From Pseudomonas sp. MM213 (GTDB lineage: Bacteria > Pseudomonadota > Gammaproteobacteria > Pseudomonadales > Pseudomonadaceae): a stretch of DNA of 64,000 nucleotides. Positions 45,704 to 55,440 of the stretch are shown one piece after another. Both the position numbers and the translations under genes were made by a program. Within the stretch, counting starts at the first letter, position 1. The number at the start of each line of letters is the position of its first letter. The DNA lies in contig NZ_CP081943.1 of NCBI RefSeq assembly GCF_020423045.1, positions 3,968,001 through 4,032,000 on the forward strand, given 5' to 3'. Below the pieces are notes generated by a model that was given only the letters and a program-made list of their open reading frames with translations, ran no database searches and was not told the DNA's origin.

Positions 45704-45853
45704 GGCAAACCTCGCAGGATCTTTACAGGTGATTCGTAGGAAGAGTGTTTTCGTTGGGTCCGAGTGTAACCCAACAACTTTTGCGACACATAGGGTCAGG
45801 CTGTGACCATTTTGTAATTTTTGGTCATTGCGTTTTTGTGTCTGCCAGAGCAC

Positions 45854-45952
45854 CTTCGCGGGCAAGCCTCGCTCCTACAGGGTTTGCGCCATTTCGATTT
45901 GGTGCATGACCTGTAGGAGCGAGCGATGCGGCGATCCGACTTGCCCGCGAAG
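45854..45952. repeat. REP pair with an interrupted second arm
   Basis: The first arm (45854-45880) is standard. The second arm starts normally at 45911-45923, then carries CGATGCGGCGATCCGA in place of one G, and resumes at 45940-45952. It lies between two acyl-CoA dehydrogenase genes. Confidence 0.8.
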
Positions 45953-45969
45953 CTTTTCAAACGCAACCG

Positions 45970-47766
45970 TTACACCGAGAACAACTCCGCTGGCAGTTGC
46001 ATCAAGCAATCGCTACCCGCTTCGATAGCCGCGCGATGTGCGGCGGTGCGTGGCAGCAATCGCTTGAAGTAAAACTCGCTGGTTGCCAGTTTACCCCGGC
46101 AGAAATCGGCATCGCCGCTGCCCGCATCCAGTTGCGCCTGAGCCACCAGCGCCATGCGCAGCCACAAGTAACCGAGGATGATGTAACCGCTGTACATCAG
46201 GTAATCCACCGACGCGGCGCCCACTTCGTCCGGATTCTTCATCGCGGCCATGCCGACCTGGGTAGTCAGTTCGCCCCACTGCTGGTTCAACCCGTTGAGT
46301 TGCGCCACATAGCTGGCGAGTTGCGGATGATCGGCGTTCGCCGCGCAGAACTTGTGAACGATTTTGGTAAAGCCGCGCAGCAATTTGCCCTGGCTGCCGA
46401 GCACTTTTCGCCCAAGCAAATCCAGCGCCTGAATGCCGTTGGTGCCTTCGTAGATCGGTGCAATCCGGCAATCGCGAACCAACTGCTCCATGCCCCACTC
46501 ACGAATGAAGCCGTGGCCGCCGAACACCTGCATGCCGTGGTTGGTCACCTCCAGCCCGGTGTCGGTCATGAAGGCCTTGCAGATCGGCGTCAGGAACGCC
46601 AACAGGTCTTCGGCGTCCTGCCGCGCGGCGTCATCCGGGCTCAGGTGCGCGGCATCCAGAAGTTGCGCAGTGAAGTAGGTCAGCGCGCGATTGCCTTCGT
46701 TGAAGGCCTTCATGGTCAGCAACATTCGACGCACATCTGGATGAACGATGATCGGGTCGGCGACTTTATCCGGTGCTTTCGGGCCGGTCAGCGAGCGCAT
46801 CTGCAAACGATCATTGGCGTACTTGATCGCGCCCTGAAAACTCGCCTCCCCCAGACACAAACCCTGCATCCCGGTGCCGAGACGCGCATGGTTCATCATG
46901 GTGAACATGCAGTTCAGGCCCTTGTTCGGTTCACCGATCAGAAAGCCCTTGGCCTCGTCGAAGTTCAGCACGCAGGTGGCCGAAGCCTTGATGCCCATCT
47001 TGTGTTCGATCGAACCGCAGGAAACGCCGTTGCGCGCCCCCGCCTCTCCTTCGGCATCGGGTAGGAACTTAGGAACGATGAACAGCGAAATGCCCTTGGT
47101 GCCCGCAGGCGCATCCGGCAGTTTCGCCAGCACCAGGTGAATGATGTTGTCGCTCATGTCGTGTTCGCCGGCAGAGATGAAAATCTTGCTGCCGGAGATC
47201 GCGTAACTGCCATCCGCTGCCGGCACGGCGCGGGTCTTGATGATGCCCAGGTCTGTGCCGCAATGGGCTTCGGTCAGGCACATGGTGCCGGTCCATTGGC
47301 CCGCGGTGAGTTTGCTCAGGTAGGTGTTTTTCTGTTCTTCGGTGCCATGGGCATGGATCGCCGACATCGCGCCGTGCGTCAGGCCCGGGTACATGCCCCA
47401 GGAAGTGTTGCTGGACCCGACCATCTCGCTGATGACCAGCCCCAGGGAACTCGGCAAGCCCTGGCCGCCATAAGCGGGATCGGCCGCCAGACCATGCCAG
47501 CCACCTTCGACGTATTGTGCGAAGGCTTGCTTGAAGCCTGTAGGCGTTGTCACCACGCCGTTGTCGAAATGGCAGCCCTCTTCGTCGCCGCTGCGATTGA
47601 GCGGTGCGAGCACGTTCTCGCAGAACTTCGCGCCTTCTTCGAGGATCGCATTGACCATGTCCGGGCTGGCATCCGTGGCGCCCAGTGCGGCGTAGTTGCT
47701 GTGAAAGTCGAAGACGTGGTCGATCAGAAAGCGCATGTCGCGCAGGGGAGCTTTGTACTCGGGCAT
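45970..47766 (-). CDS. Acyl-CoA dehydrogenase, long FadE-like form (paralog 2)
   Basis: A 598-aa paralog of the flanking dehydrogenases, with the same blocks: [71 protein letters not shown] and [16 protein letters not shown]. It is closer to paralog 3 than to paralog 1 in several segments. ATG 47766 is chosen (ATG 47772 also possible). It catalyses the first, FAD-dependent step of beta-oxidation; chain-length preference cannot be read from sequence. Confidence 0.92.
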   Translation of the reverse strand: MPEYKAPLRDMRFLIDHVFDFHSNYAALGATDASPDMVNAILEEGAKFCENVLAPLNRSGDEEGCHFDNGVVTTPTGFKQAFAQYVEGGWHGLAADPAYGGQGLPSSLGLVISEMVGSSNTSWGMYPGLTHGAMSAIHAHGTEEQKNTYLSKLTAGQWTGTMCLTEAHCGTDLGIIKTRAVPAADGSYAISGSKIFISAGEHDMSDNIIHLVLAKLPDAPAGTKGISLFIVPKFLPDAEGEAGARNGVSCGSIEHKMGIKASATCVLNFDEAKGFLIGEPNKGLNCMFTMMNHARLGTGMQGLCLGEASFQGAIKYANDRLQMRSLTGPKAPDKVADPIIVHPDVRRMLLTMKAFNEGNRALTYFTAQLLDAAHLSPDDAARQDAEDLLAFLTPICKAFMTDTGLEVTNHGMQVFGGHGFIREWGMEQLVRDCRIAPIYEGTNGIQALDLLGRKVLGSQGKLLRGFTKIVHKFCAANADHPQLASYVAQLNGLNQQWGELTTQVGMAAMKNPDEVGAASVDYLMYSGYIILGYLWLRMALVAQAQLDAGSGDADFCRGKLATSEFYFKRLLPRTAAHRAAIEAGSDCLMQLPAELFSV

Positions 47767-47856
47767 GGTCATTTCTCCGGCAGCAGATTGATCAAACCTA
47801 CTGCCGCCGACCACGCCTCACAATCACAGTCCAGACGCTGAATGCGCCATCATCAC

Positions 47857-49143
47857 TCAACCCGCAGCCGCCTCGCGTACCGCACCACGACGGTTCTGAC
47901 CGTAAGCCACCACGCAGTTTCGCCCGGCACCTTTTGCAGCGTAGAGCGCCTCATCGGCAGACTTGAGCACTTTTTCCGGGTTGCGTTGTTCCACGCGTTC
48001 GGCGACGCCGATGCTGACGGTGACCGACACACTCGAAGCCCCTGATCCGGCACGACGCTGACGACCTTGCTGGTCATCCTGAGGACGGTTGTCCTGGTTA
48101 CGCAGTTGAATGTTGTAGGTGGCGATGGATTCGCGGATGACTTCCAGGTGCGGCATGCACTCTTCAAGCGTCTTGCCCGCGAACACCAGCGCAAATTCCT
48201 CACCGCCGTAACGATACGCCCTACCGCCGCCGCCGATTTTCGACAGTTTGCTGGCTACCAGCCGCAGCACCTGATCGCCGACGTCGTGGCCGTGGGTGTC
48301 GTTGAATTTCTTGAAGTGGTCGACGTCGCTCATGGCCAGCACGTAATTGCGCCCCAGGCGCTGCATGCGTTCGTTCAACGCGCGGCGGCCAGGCAAACCG
48401 GTGAGCTCATCGCGGAAGGCCATTTGATAGGCTTCATGGGCAACCGCCGCGGCAATCATCAACATCACCTGGCTGCACATGATGTTCAGGGTGAACGGCA
48501 GGATGAACGTCTTCGGCAACGCCCAGAACAACCCGAGCAAACCCACCAGTTGGGCGGCGTGCAAAGGTCTGGGGTTGCGCCAGTATTGCCAGCTCAGCAG
48601 CAGGAACGAGGCGATAAACACGGGGTAGGACAGCTGAATCAGGCTCATCCACGCGCCATGCAGGGCTGGCCAGCGGATTTCCGACAGCCACATCAACAGC
48701 GCCTGTGGGTAACTTTGCTCCAGGCCCAACGCCACGCTGCCGACGGCCAGCAACACTGCGAAACGCGCAATCATGTCCTGGAACAGATGGGTGCGTTCCT
48801 GCCACGCGGCGAATATGCCAAACATCAGCGGCAGCAACAGACAGCACAGGTGAAAGACCACGGCGGCGTCTTCACGCACTCTGCCGTTGTCGCGGTAATA
48901 GTCGGTCTGGGTGTCGAGCAGGTAGTAGGCGATGTACACCGTGACCATCAGAAACAGTTCACGCTGACGTCGGTAAACCGCGCAATAAGCGCCGCCGAGC
49001 AACAGCACCAACGTAGGCAGCACGTTGAACAGCGAAGTGAAGAAGACGTTCAGGTCCTTGACGTACGCAGCCGCCAGCCCCGCAAGCAAAAGCAGAAGTG
49101 AGGGTAGGAAATGACTGAAACGTACAGCGGAAGAACGCGGCAA
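47857..49143 (-). CDS. Membrane GGDEF diguanylate cyclase
   Basis: A 428-aa protein with seven or so N-terminal membrane helices (residues about 10-250) and a C-terminal GGDEF domain (FRDELTGLPGRRAL onward). The active site is GGEEF starting at residue 313, so it should make c-di-GMP. No RxxD inhibitory site precedes it, which implies no product inhibition of the usual kind. A Gln/Arg/Gly-rich loop (about 355-375) interrupts the domain. The start is TTG 49143 with GGAG eight bases upstream. It lies between acyl-CoA dehydrogenase genes. Confidence 0.88.
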   Translation of the reverse strand: MPRSSAVRFSHFLPSLLLLLAGLAAAYVKDLNVFFTSLFNVLPTLVLLLGGAYCAVYRRQRELFLMVTVYIAYYLLDTQTDYYRDNGRVREDAAVVFHLCCLLLPLMFGIFAAWQERTHLFQDMIARFAVLLAVGSVALGLEQSYPQALLMWLSEIRWPALHGAWMSLIQLSYPVFIASFLLLSWQYWRNPRPLHAAQLVGLLGLFWALPKTFILPFTLNIMCSQVMLMIAAAVAHEAYQMAFRDELTGLPGRRALNERMQRLGRNYVLAMSDVDHFKKFNDTHGHDVGDQVLRLVASKLSKIGGGGRAYRYGGEEFALVFAGKTLEECMPHLEVIRESIATYNIQLRNQDNRPQDDQQGRQRRAGSGASSVSVTVSIGVAERVEQRNPEKVLKSADEALYAAKGAGRNCVVAYGQNRRGAVREAAAG

Positions 49144-49361
49144 GGGTAAAGCTCCGACCCGTCATGTCTATAGATGGCATTGTGCCCACTACTTTAACGG
49201 CAGTGACCCTGATTTTCTGAGTGATTTGCTAAGGTTTTTTTGACGCCGCATTACTGACTACTATCCGGCCAACCAGCAATGCACGGTTCCCCCATCAAAG
49301 GTCGTTACAAAAGACGGGAGAACTGCCCCCGACCGTGGTTTTTTTCACCAAAGTCGAGTTG
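49144..49361. other. Intergenic region between GGDEF gene and third acyl-CoA dehydrogenase gene
   Basis: This region holds the presumed promoter of the GGDEF gene on the minus strand. I see no gene, REP or clear operator in it. Confidence 0.4.
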
Positions 49362-49399
49362 AAAAAAAACCGCCACTCCCGAAGGAGCAGCGGTTTTTT
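49362..49399. terminator. Bidirectional terminator after the third acyl-CoA dehydrogenase gene
   Basis: ACCGC-CA-CTCC-CGAA-GGAG-CA-GCGGT at 49369-49394 is flanked by eight As and six Ts, giving a U-run in both directions. Confidence 0.88.
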
Positions 49400-49417
49400 A
49401 GAAGGCTGCGTTAAGGC

Positions 49418-51223
49418 TTAGTAGCCCAGTGCGAAGTCTTCTTCTTTCATGTCCATCAGGTTGTTGGCGCCCGACAGCATGGTTGCAACGTGAGTGCGGG
49501 TACGCGGCAGGATGCGCTGGAAGTAGAAGCGCGCAGTCTGCAGCTTGGCGGTGTAGAACGCCGTTTCGGTGGTGCCGGCTGCCAGTTTCTCGGCCGCCAG
49601 GCGTGCCATGTCAGCCCAGAAGTAGGCCAGGCAGGCGTAACCGGAGTACATCAGGTAGTCCACGGAAGCCGCGCCGACTTCTTCGCGGTCTTTCATGGCT
49701 GCCATACCGACCTTCATGGTCAGCTCGCCCCATTCTTTGTTGATTGCAGCCAGCGGTGCGACGAATTCCTGAACGGCTTCGTTGCCTTCGTTGGTCTGGC
49801 AGAACTTGTGGACGATCTTGGTGAAGCCTTTCAGGGCCTCGCCTTGAGTCATCAACACTTTGCGGCCCAGCAGGTCGAGTGCCTGGATGCCGGTGGTGCC
49901 TTCGTACAGCATCGAAATGCGGCTGTCGCGAACGTTCTGCTCCATGCCCCACTCGGCGATGAAGCCGTGGCCGCCGTAGATTTGCACGCCGTGGTTGGCG
50001 GATTCGAAACCGACTTCGGTCATGAAGGCTTTGGCGATTGGCGTCATGAACGCCAGCAGTGCGTCGGCTTTCTTCTTCTCTTCTTCGTCCACGCCGTACT
50101 TGACGATGTCGACTTGCTTGGCAGTGAAGTAAACCATTGCGCGGTTGCCTTCGGCGAACGCTTTCATGGTCAACAGCATGCGACGGACGTCAGGGTGCAC
50201 GATGATCGGGTCGGCGGCTTTTTCCGGCGCTTTCGGGCCAGTCAGGGAGCGCATTTGCAGACGATCGCGAGCGTATTTCAGGCCGCCCTGGAAACCGATT
50301 TCGGCGTGGGCCAGGCCTTGCAGCGCGGTACCCAGACGTGCGGTGTTCATGAAGGTGAACATGCAGTTCAGGCCTTTGTTCGCCGGGCCGATCAGGAAAC
50401 CGGTGGCCGCGTCGAAGTTCATCACGCAGGTGGCGTTGCCGTGGATGCCCATTTTGTGTTCCAGGGAACCACAGGACACGGCGTTGCGCGCACCGATCGA
50501 ACCGTCTTCGTTCGGCATGAATTTCGGAACGATGAACAGCGAGATGCCTTTGGTGCCAGCCGGTGCATCCGGCAGGCGAGCCAGCACGATGTGGACGATG
50601 TTGTCGGCCATGTCGTGTTCACCGGCCGAGATGAAGATCTTGGTGCCGGAGACTTTGTAGGAACCGTCGGCCTGAGGTTCGGCCTTGGTGCGCAGCATGC
50701 CCAGGTCGGTGCCGCAGTGCGGTTCGGTCAGGCACATGGTGCCAGTCCATTCGCCGGAGACCAGTTTGGTCAGGTAGGCGTGTTGCTGCTCAGGCGTGCC
50801 GTGCTCGGAAATGGTGTTCATCGCGCCGTGCGACAGGCCCGGGTACATGCCCCACGACCAGTTGGCTTCGCCAACCATTTCGCTGACTGCCAGACCCAGA
50901 GACTCCGGCAGGCCCTGGCCGCCGTGCTCTACGTCGTGGGCCAGGCTTGGCCAGCCGCCTTCAACGAATTGCTTGTAGGCTTCTTTGAAGCCGGTCGGGG
51001 TTTTAACGCCGGACTCGCTCCAGGTGCAGCCTTCGGTGTCACCCACGCGGTTCAGCGGAGCCAGTACCTGCTCACAAAACTTGGCGCCTTCTTCGAGAAT
51101 GGCGTCAACCATGTCCGGAGTTGCGTCCGAGCAAGCCGGAAGGCTCTGATAGTGCGCTTCGTAGCCGAGCAGTTCGTCACGAACGAAGCGAATATCACGC
51201 AAGGGGGCCTTGTAGTCAGGCAT
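49418..51223 (-). CDS. Acyl-CoA dehydrogenase, long FadE-like form (paralog 3)
   Basis: A 601-aa member of the same family: [89 protein letters not shown]. Codon use is strongly biased to the preferred set, suggesting high expression. PsrA-type operators lie upstream at 51284-51311, and P. aeruginosa PA0506 is, from memory, a PsrA target. This makes induction by long-chain fatty acids likely. Confidence 0.93.
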   Translation of the reverse strand: MPDYKAPLRDIRFVRDELLGYEAHYQSLPACSDATPDMVDAILEEGAKFCEQVLAPLNRVGDTEGCTWSESGVKTPTGFKEAYKQFVEGGWPSLAHDVEHGGQGLPESLGLAVSEMVGEANWSWGMYPGLSHGAMNTISEHGTPEQQHAYLTKLVSGEWTGTMCLTEPHCGTDLGMLRTKAEPQADGSYKVSGTKIFISAGEHDMADNIVHIVLARLPDAPAGTKGISLFIVPKFMPNEDGSIGARNAVSCGSLEHKMGIHGNATCVMNFDAATGFLIGPANKGLNCMFTFMNTARLGTALQGLAHAEIGFQGGLKYARDRLQMRSLTGPKAPEKAADPIIVHPDVRRMLLTMKAFAEGNRAMVYFTAKQVDIVKYGVDEEEKKKADALLAFMTPIAKAFMTEVGFESANHGVQIYGGHGFIAEWGMEQNVRDSRISMLYEGTTGIQALDLLGRKVLMTQGEALKGFTKIVHKFCQTNEGNEAVQEFVAPLAAINKEWGELTMKVGMAAMKDREEVGAASVDYLMYSGYACLAYFWADMARLAAEKLAAGTTETAFYTAKLQTARFYFQRILPRTRTHVATMLSGANNLMDMKEEDFALGY

Positions 51224-51283
51224 AGCGATAAACCTCTGCTGATGTAACCGGGAATGAACGACCGCGTTGATTTGTTGTGACGG

Positions 51284-51311
51284 TCAAACAGTTGTTTGAA
51301 ACATACGTTTA
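51284..51311. promoter_or_regulatory. Overlapping PsrA-type operators
   Basis: TCAAACAGTTGTTTGA (51284-51299) matches the PsrA consensus G/C-AAAC-N4-GTTT-G/C perfectly, and GAAACATACGTTTA (51298-51311) matches it except for the last base. They lie 61-88 bases before the acyl-CoA dehydrogenase start, a repressor position. Confidence 0.6.
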
Positions 51312-51461
51312 CGCCCAAATCTTGTCAAGCGCCGATCTTTTGCCGTTCGTCTTCACTCCCCGCGCAAAGCTGCACACGCGACAACGCAACGCCGTTGACT
51401 GAGCAACACGTCCTGCAGAAAAGTTTAGTTGGGAGAGAAGGACTTACACACAAAAACGCCG

Positions 51462-51488
51462 CGAAGGGTCGCGGCGTTGGCAGAGCGG
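51462..51488 (-). terminator. Terminator of the 51502-51798 gene
   Basis: AACGCCGCGA (51465-51474) and TCGCGGCGTT (51479-51488) make a 10-bp stem; on the minus strand the stem is followed by TTTG. Confidence 0.8.
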
Positions 51489-51501
51489 TTTCAGCAGATG
51501 A

Positions 51502-51798
51502 TCAAGCGAATGTGTCGATCAGTGTACCGAGCATTTCATCGGAAGCTTTGGCAACTTTGACACCGGCCTCGACCTGAAACTTGCCCTGAGCCATCTCGAC
51601 CATGTTGCTGGCGAGGTCCGACTGCTGGCTGCGATCAACCGAGCGCAGGCGATTGACCTGAGCATCGGAGGACTGACTGGTCACCGAACGCTCGACCGAA
51701 TTGTTGGCAATCTGGCCGGAGGCTTGATCGACACGGTTCTGCCCCGTCTGAATAGTGCTCAGACCAGCATAAAAAGCGGTACTTCCTGAGATTTCCAT
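51502..51798 (-). CDS. Small protein with flagellar rod/hook-like ends
   Basis: A 98-aa protein of unknown function. Its start, STAFYAGLSTIQTGQNRVDQASGQIANNSV (residues about 5-34), follows the heptad pattern of flagellar rod/hook N-termini. Its end, DLASNMVEMAQGKFQVEAGVKVAKASDEMLGTLID, closely resembles FlgG/FlgE C-termini (NMVxMIxAQRAYEANxKVIxTxDEMLxxL). The usual large middle domain is absent. No flagellar gene is nearby; it lies beside bioD, the place of P. aeruginosa PA0505. It could be a folded mini-axial protein, or only coincidentally similar helices. Confidence 0.75.
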   Translation of the reverse strand: MEISGSTAFYAGLSTIQTGQNRVDQASGQIANNSVERSVTSQSSDAQVNRLRSVDRSQQSDLASNMVEMAQGKFQVEAGVKVAKASDEMLGTLIDTFA

Positions 51799-51918
51799 GG
51801 GAGAACTCGTCCTACAAAGGATCAACAGCGGCCATTGAACCAGACCCGCCTGCAAAAGGCCCGACAAAAACACTAATGGCACAGTGCCTTGTCATAGGTA
51901 AAACCAGTGCTTGAGACT

Positions 51919-52599
51919 TCAGTCCAGCAAATCCAGCTGAAGGTGTTCCGCCACCGCCTCTGCGGTCACCAACTTGAGTTTCGGCACACGCCCCAGGCAC
52001 GGCGCGGGGATCCGCTCGGCCAGCGTGGCCAGGTTTTCTTCAAGGCGCGCGGTCTTGGCATCGATGATGTTGGCCACCCAACCCGCCAATTGCAAACCGT
52101 CACGGGCAATCGCCTCGGCCGTCAGCAACGCATGGTTGATGCAGCCCAGCCGTACGCCAACCACCAGAATCACCGGCAAACCCAGCGCCATGGCCAGGTC
52201 CGACAGGTTGTCCTGATCCGCCAGCGGCACGCGCCAGCCGCCAGCGCCTTCGATCAGGGTGAAATCTGCCTGCATCTCCAGAATCTGCTGCATTGGCGTC
52301 AGCAACGATTGCACCGTCAATGCCACGCCGGCCTCGCGTGCCGCCAGATGCGGAGCGATGGCCGGTTCGAAGGCCACCGGGTTGACTTGTGCATACGTCA
52401 GCGGCACCGAACATTCCGCCAGCAGCGCCAACGCATCGGCGTTGCGCAAGCCCTTGGGCGTCACGTCGCAACCGGAGGCCACCGGTTTTCCCGCCGCCGT
52501 ACTCAGGCCGGCCAACCGCGCAGCATGCAGCAAACCCGCAGCCACGGTGGTCTTGCCGACATCGGTGTCAGTCCCGGTGATGAAATACGCTGCGCTCAT
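51919..52599 (-). CDS. bioD: Dethiobiotin synthetase
   Basis: BioD carboxylates DAPA with CO2 and ATP to form the ureido ring of dethiobiotin. The 226-aa protein has the P-loop [18 protein letters not shown] at the N-terminus and [10 protein letters not shown] near residue 112. Its start overlaps the bioC stop (ATGA), so it is the last gene of bioBFHCD. Confidence 0.95.
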   Translation of the reverse strand: MSAAYFITGTDTDVGKTTVAAGLLHAARLAGLSTAAGKPVASGCDVTPKGLRNADALALLAECSVPLTYAQVNPVAFEPAIAPHLAAREAGVALTVQSLLTPMQQILEMQADFTLIEGAGGWRVPLADQDNLSDLAMALGLPVILVVGVRLGCINHALLTAEAIARDGLQLAGWVANIIDAKTARLEENLATLAERIPAPCLGRVPKLKLVTAEAVAEHLQLDLLD

Positions 52600-53408
52600 A
52601 AGGGTTTCTCCAAAACGGCGTACACCACTTGATAAGTCGCCGGCAGGCCTTGGGCCTGACGAAACTGCTCATACGCCTCGACCAGGCCGAGGATCCGCGC
52701 CCTGCCGGTCAAACCACCCGGCCGACCGGGGTTCAGATTGTGCGCGCCCAGCGCTTTGAGTTCATGGGTCAGGCTGCGCACATCCGGGTAATGCAGCACG
52801 TGAGGACGGGTTTGCAGACTCGCGACCTTCAAACCGCTGGCCGCACACAGGTGTTGATAAACCCCGAACTCGCGGAAGCGGTTGACGTGCACCATGCCAT
52901 CCACCTGACGCCAACTGTCTCGCAGCTCAAACAGTGTGCCCACGCACAGACTAGCAAACGCAAACATTCCACCGGGTTTCAGCACGCGATGGGCTTCACT
53001 GAGCACCGACGCGAAGTCTGCGCACCACTGCACCGCCAGGCTGGAGAAGATCAGATCACAAGTCGAATCCTGCAATGGCAACCGCTCGGCATCCCCGGCG
53101 ATGAAGTGCGTGGCCCCGCCCAATGGCCGCGCGTGATTGAGCATGCCTTCGGCGATGTCCAGCGCCACGCCGTGACCGCCAGGAAAACGCTCACCCAGCA
53201 CACGACTGAAATGCCCGGTGCCACAGCCCAGGTCCAGCCAGCGACCGGGCACGAAATCGCCCGGCAAACGGCTCAACAACTGGCTGCCGACGTCACGCTG
53301 CAATTCGGCCACGCTGTCATAGCTGGCCGCCGCGCGGGAAAAGGACGCCGCCACCTGGCGTTTGTCCGGCAGGCCGCCGGGCAGGCTGGGAAGGGATAAA
53401 TCAGTCAT
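52596..53408 (-). CDS. bioC: Malonyl-ACP O-methyltransferase BioC
   Basis: BioC methylates malonyl-ACP so that fatty-acid synthesis can build the pimeloyl chain of biotin. The 270-aa class I methyltransferase shows [16 protein letters not shown], the SAM motif [15 protein letters not shown] and [17 protein letters not shown] 53408 overlaps the end of bioH by eight bases; the open frame extends further upstream without family similarity. Confidence 0.95.
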   Translation of the reverse strand: MTDLSLPSLPGGLPDKRQVAASFSRAAASYDSVAELQRDVGSQLLSRLPGDFVPGRWLDLGCGTGHFSRVLGERFPGGHGVALDIAEGMLNHARPLGGATHFIAGDAERLPLQDSTCDLIFSSLAVQWCADFASVLSEAHRVLKPGGMFAFASLCVGTLFELRDSWRQVDGMVHVNRFREFGVYQHLCAASGLKVASLQTRPHVLHYPDVRSLTHELKALGAHNLNPGRPGGLTGRARILGLVEAYEQFRQAQGLPATYQVVYAVLEKPL

Positions 53409-54132
53409 CACCGGACTCATGCAAAAAGGCCTGGATCGCCCCCGCCACACCGTGAGGGTCTTCCAGAAGAAACGCGTGGCTGGCCTGTTCAATCAGACCG
53501 ATTTCGACATCCGGCAGCAACGCCAGCAAGTCCCCCGCCGCTTCGGCCGGAACCAGTCCGTCGAGGCCGGCGAACAGGTGCAACTGCGGGCCGCGAAAGG
53601 CCTGCAATGCCTGACGGGTATCCAGTTGTGCCAGCAACTCCAGGCCGCTCATCAACACCGCAGCAGAGGCGTTTGGCGCACCACCGAGCAGCAGCCGCGA
53701 CAACCCGCGCGGGTCTTCGGCGCCTTGCGCGCACAGCAGCGAAAAGCGTTTCAAGGTCATGCGCGGATCGGCATTGCAGCCTGCCAGAAACGCATCAAAC
53801 GTCTCGCCGGGCATCGCGCTCGGCCACTGTTCATGGGCAACAAAAGAAGGATTGCTCGCCAGGGTCAGCAAGCCGCAGCAACGATCACCGCGTCGCGCCG
53901 CCAACTCGGAGGCAAGCATGCCGCCGAGCGACCAGCCGCCAAGCCACGCATCCTGAGGCACGGCCGAGTCGAGTTCGTCGAGCCATTCTTCAAGGTCGCT
54001 GGATTCCAGTTCCGGCAACGGTTCGATCTCGACGCGCAGGTGTTCGTCCAGCCCCTGCAACGCAGCCGCCAAGGGCTCCAGCGGAGAAATCCCGAGGCCC
54101 CAGCCGGGCAGCAGAATCAGGCGATTACGCAT
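53401..54132 (-). CDS. bioH: Pimeloyl-[ACP] methyl ester esterase BioH
   Basis: BioH removes the methyl ester from pimeloyl-ACP and ends chain extension. The 243-aa alpha/beta hydrolase has [10 protein letters not shown], the nucleophile Ser in [10 protein letters not shown], an Asp in [10 protein letters not shown] and His in [11 protein letters not shown]. It overlaps bioF (eight bases) and bioC. Confidence 0.93.
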   Translation of the reverse strand: MRNRLILLPGWGLGISPLEPLAAALQGLDEHLRVEIEPLPELESSDLEEWLDELDSAVPQDAWLGGWSLGGMLASELAARRGDRCCGLLTLASNPSFVAHEQWPSAMPGETFDAFLAGCNADPRMTLKRFSLLCAQGAEDPRGLSRLLLGGAPNASAAVLMSGLELLAQLDTRQALQAFRGPQLHLFAGLDGLVPAEAAGDLLALLPDVEIGLIEQASHAFLLEDPHGVAGAIQAFLHESGDD

Positions 54133-55303
54133 GGCTTGGCTCCGGTCCCAGTTGTTGAAAACAATCGGCCAGTCCATTTAACAATAGCTGCACCTGCGCC
54201 TCGCTGTGCGCGGCGGTCAGGGTTACCCGAAGACGGGCGCTGCCGGCGGGCACAGTCGGCGGACGAATCGCCGTGACCATCAAGCCGCGTTCGCGCAGCA
54301 TCTGCGACAGTCGCACCGCACGCCCGGCGTCGCCGATCATGATCGGTTGAATGGGCGTGAAGCTGTCCATCAACTCCAGGCCGATCTGCTCGGCGCCGTC
54401 GCGGAACTGACGGATCAGCGTTTTCAGATGCTCACGCCGCCAGTGTTCGCTGCGCAGCAATTCCAGGCTTTTCAGCGTCGCACAGGCCAGGGCCGGCGGT
54501 TGGCTGGTGGTGTAAATGTAGGGACGGGCGAACTGGATCAGGCTCTCGATCAGCTCTTCGCTGCCGGCGACGAACGCGCCCGCCGTCCCGAACGCCTTGC
54601 CGAGGGTGCCGACCAGCACGGGCACGTCTTCCTGGCTCAGGCCGAAATGCTCGACGATCCCGCCGCCATTGGCACCCAGCGGACCAAAACCGTGCGCGTC
54701 ATCCACCATCAGCCACGCACCTTTGGCCTTGGCTTCTCGGGCCAGCGCTGGCAGGTCGGCGATATCGCCATCCATGCTGAACACACCGTCGGTGACCACC
54801 AGCGTATTGCCGGTGGCTTTCTCGAGACGATTGGCCAGGCTCGCTGCATCGTTGTGCAGATAACGATTGAAACGCGCGCCGGACAACAAACCGGCATCGA
54901 GCAACGAGGCGTGATTGAGGCGGTCTTCGAGCACCGTATCGCCCTGCCCGACCAACGCGGTGACCGCACCGAGGTTGGCCATGTAGCCGGTGGTGAACAG
55001 CAACGCGCGCGGGCGGCCGGTCAAGTCAGCCAGCGCTTCTTCCAGCTCGTGATGTGGCGTGCTGTGGCCGATGACCAAATGCGAAGCGCCGCCGCCGACG
55101 CCCCATCGAGAAGCCCCGGCGCGCCAGGCCTCGATCACTTGCGGATGATTGGCCAGGCCCAGGTAATCGTTGTTACAGAACGCCAGCAACGGCTGGCCAT
55201 CGACCACCACTTCCGGGCCCTGGGGGCTTTCGAGCAAGGGGCGTTGGCGATAGAGATTTTCGGCACGACGGGCAGCAAGGCGTGCGGCGAGATCGAAAGA
55301 CAT
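54125..55303 (-). CDS. bioF: 8-amino-7-oxononanoate synthase
   Basis: BioF condenses pimeloyl-thioester with L-alanine, releasing CO2. The 392-aa alpha-oxoamine synthase shows [34 protein letters not shown] and the PLP Lys in [15 protein letters not shown] 55303 fits the family start. A REP hairpin separates it from bioB. Confidence 0.96.
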   Translation of the reverse strand: MSFDLAARLAARRAENLYRQRPLLESPQGPEVVVDGQPLLAFCNNDYLGLANHPQVIEAWRAGASRWGVGGGASHLVIGHSTPHHELEEALADLTGRPRALLFTTGYMANLGAVTALVGQGDTVLEDRLNHASLLDAGLLSGARFNRYLHNDAASLANRLEKATGNTLVVTDGVFSMDGDIADLPALAREAKAKGAWLMVDDAHGFGPLGANGGGIVEHFGLSQEDVPVLVGTLGKAFGTAGAFVAGSEELIESLIQFARPYIYTTSQPPALACATLKSLELLRSEHWRREHLKTLIRQFRDGAEQIGLELMDSFTPIQPIMIGDAGRAVRLSQMLRERGLMVTAIRPPTVPAGSARLRVTLTAAHSEAQVQLLLNGLADCFQQLGPEPSHA

Positions 55304-55336
55304 GCAGGCCTCGCAAGTAAGGAAAACAAACATAAC

Positions 55337-55427
55337 CTGTAGGAGCGAGGCTTGCCCGCGAAGGGAACGCCGCGGCCTGACTGAGCGACCGCAGTGACTC
55401 TTTCGCGGGCAAGCCTCGCTCCTACAG
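55337..55427. repeat. REP hairpin between bioB and bioF
   Basis: Arms 55337-55362 and 55402-55427 are 26-bp complements with a 39-nt loop. It lies inside the bioBFHCD unit, so it may separate expression of bioB from bioFHCD. Confidence 0.88.
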
Positions 55428-55440
55428 GGTTTCGCGTTGG

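Noticed and set aside
43853..45739. Very long open frame (628 codons) opposite acyl-CoA dehydrogenase paralog 1; similar ones at 49490-51247, 20034-22274 and 5255-7024.
   Set aside because: They lie antisense to well-recognised genes, have shadow-like composition (His/Arg/Gly/Val-rich) and no domains. High-GC codon bias creates such frames.
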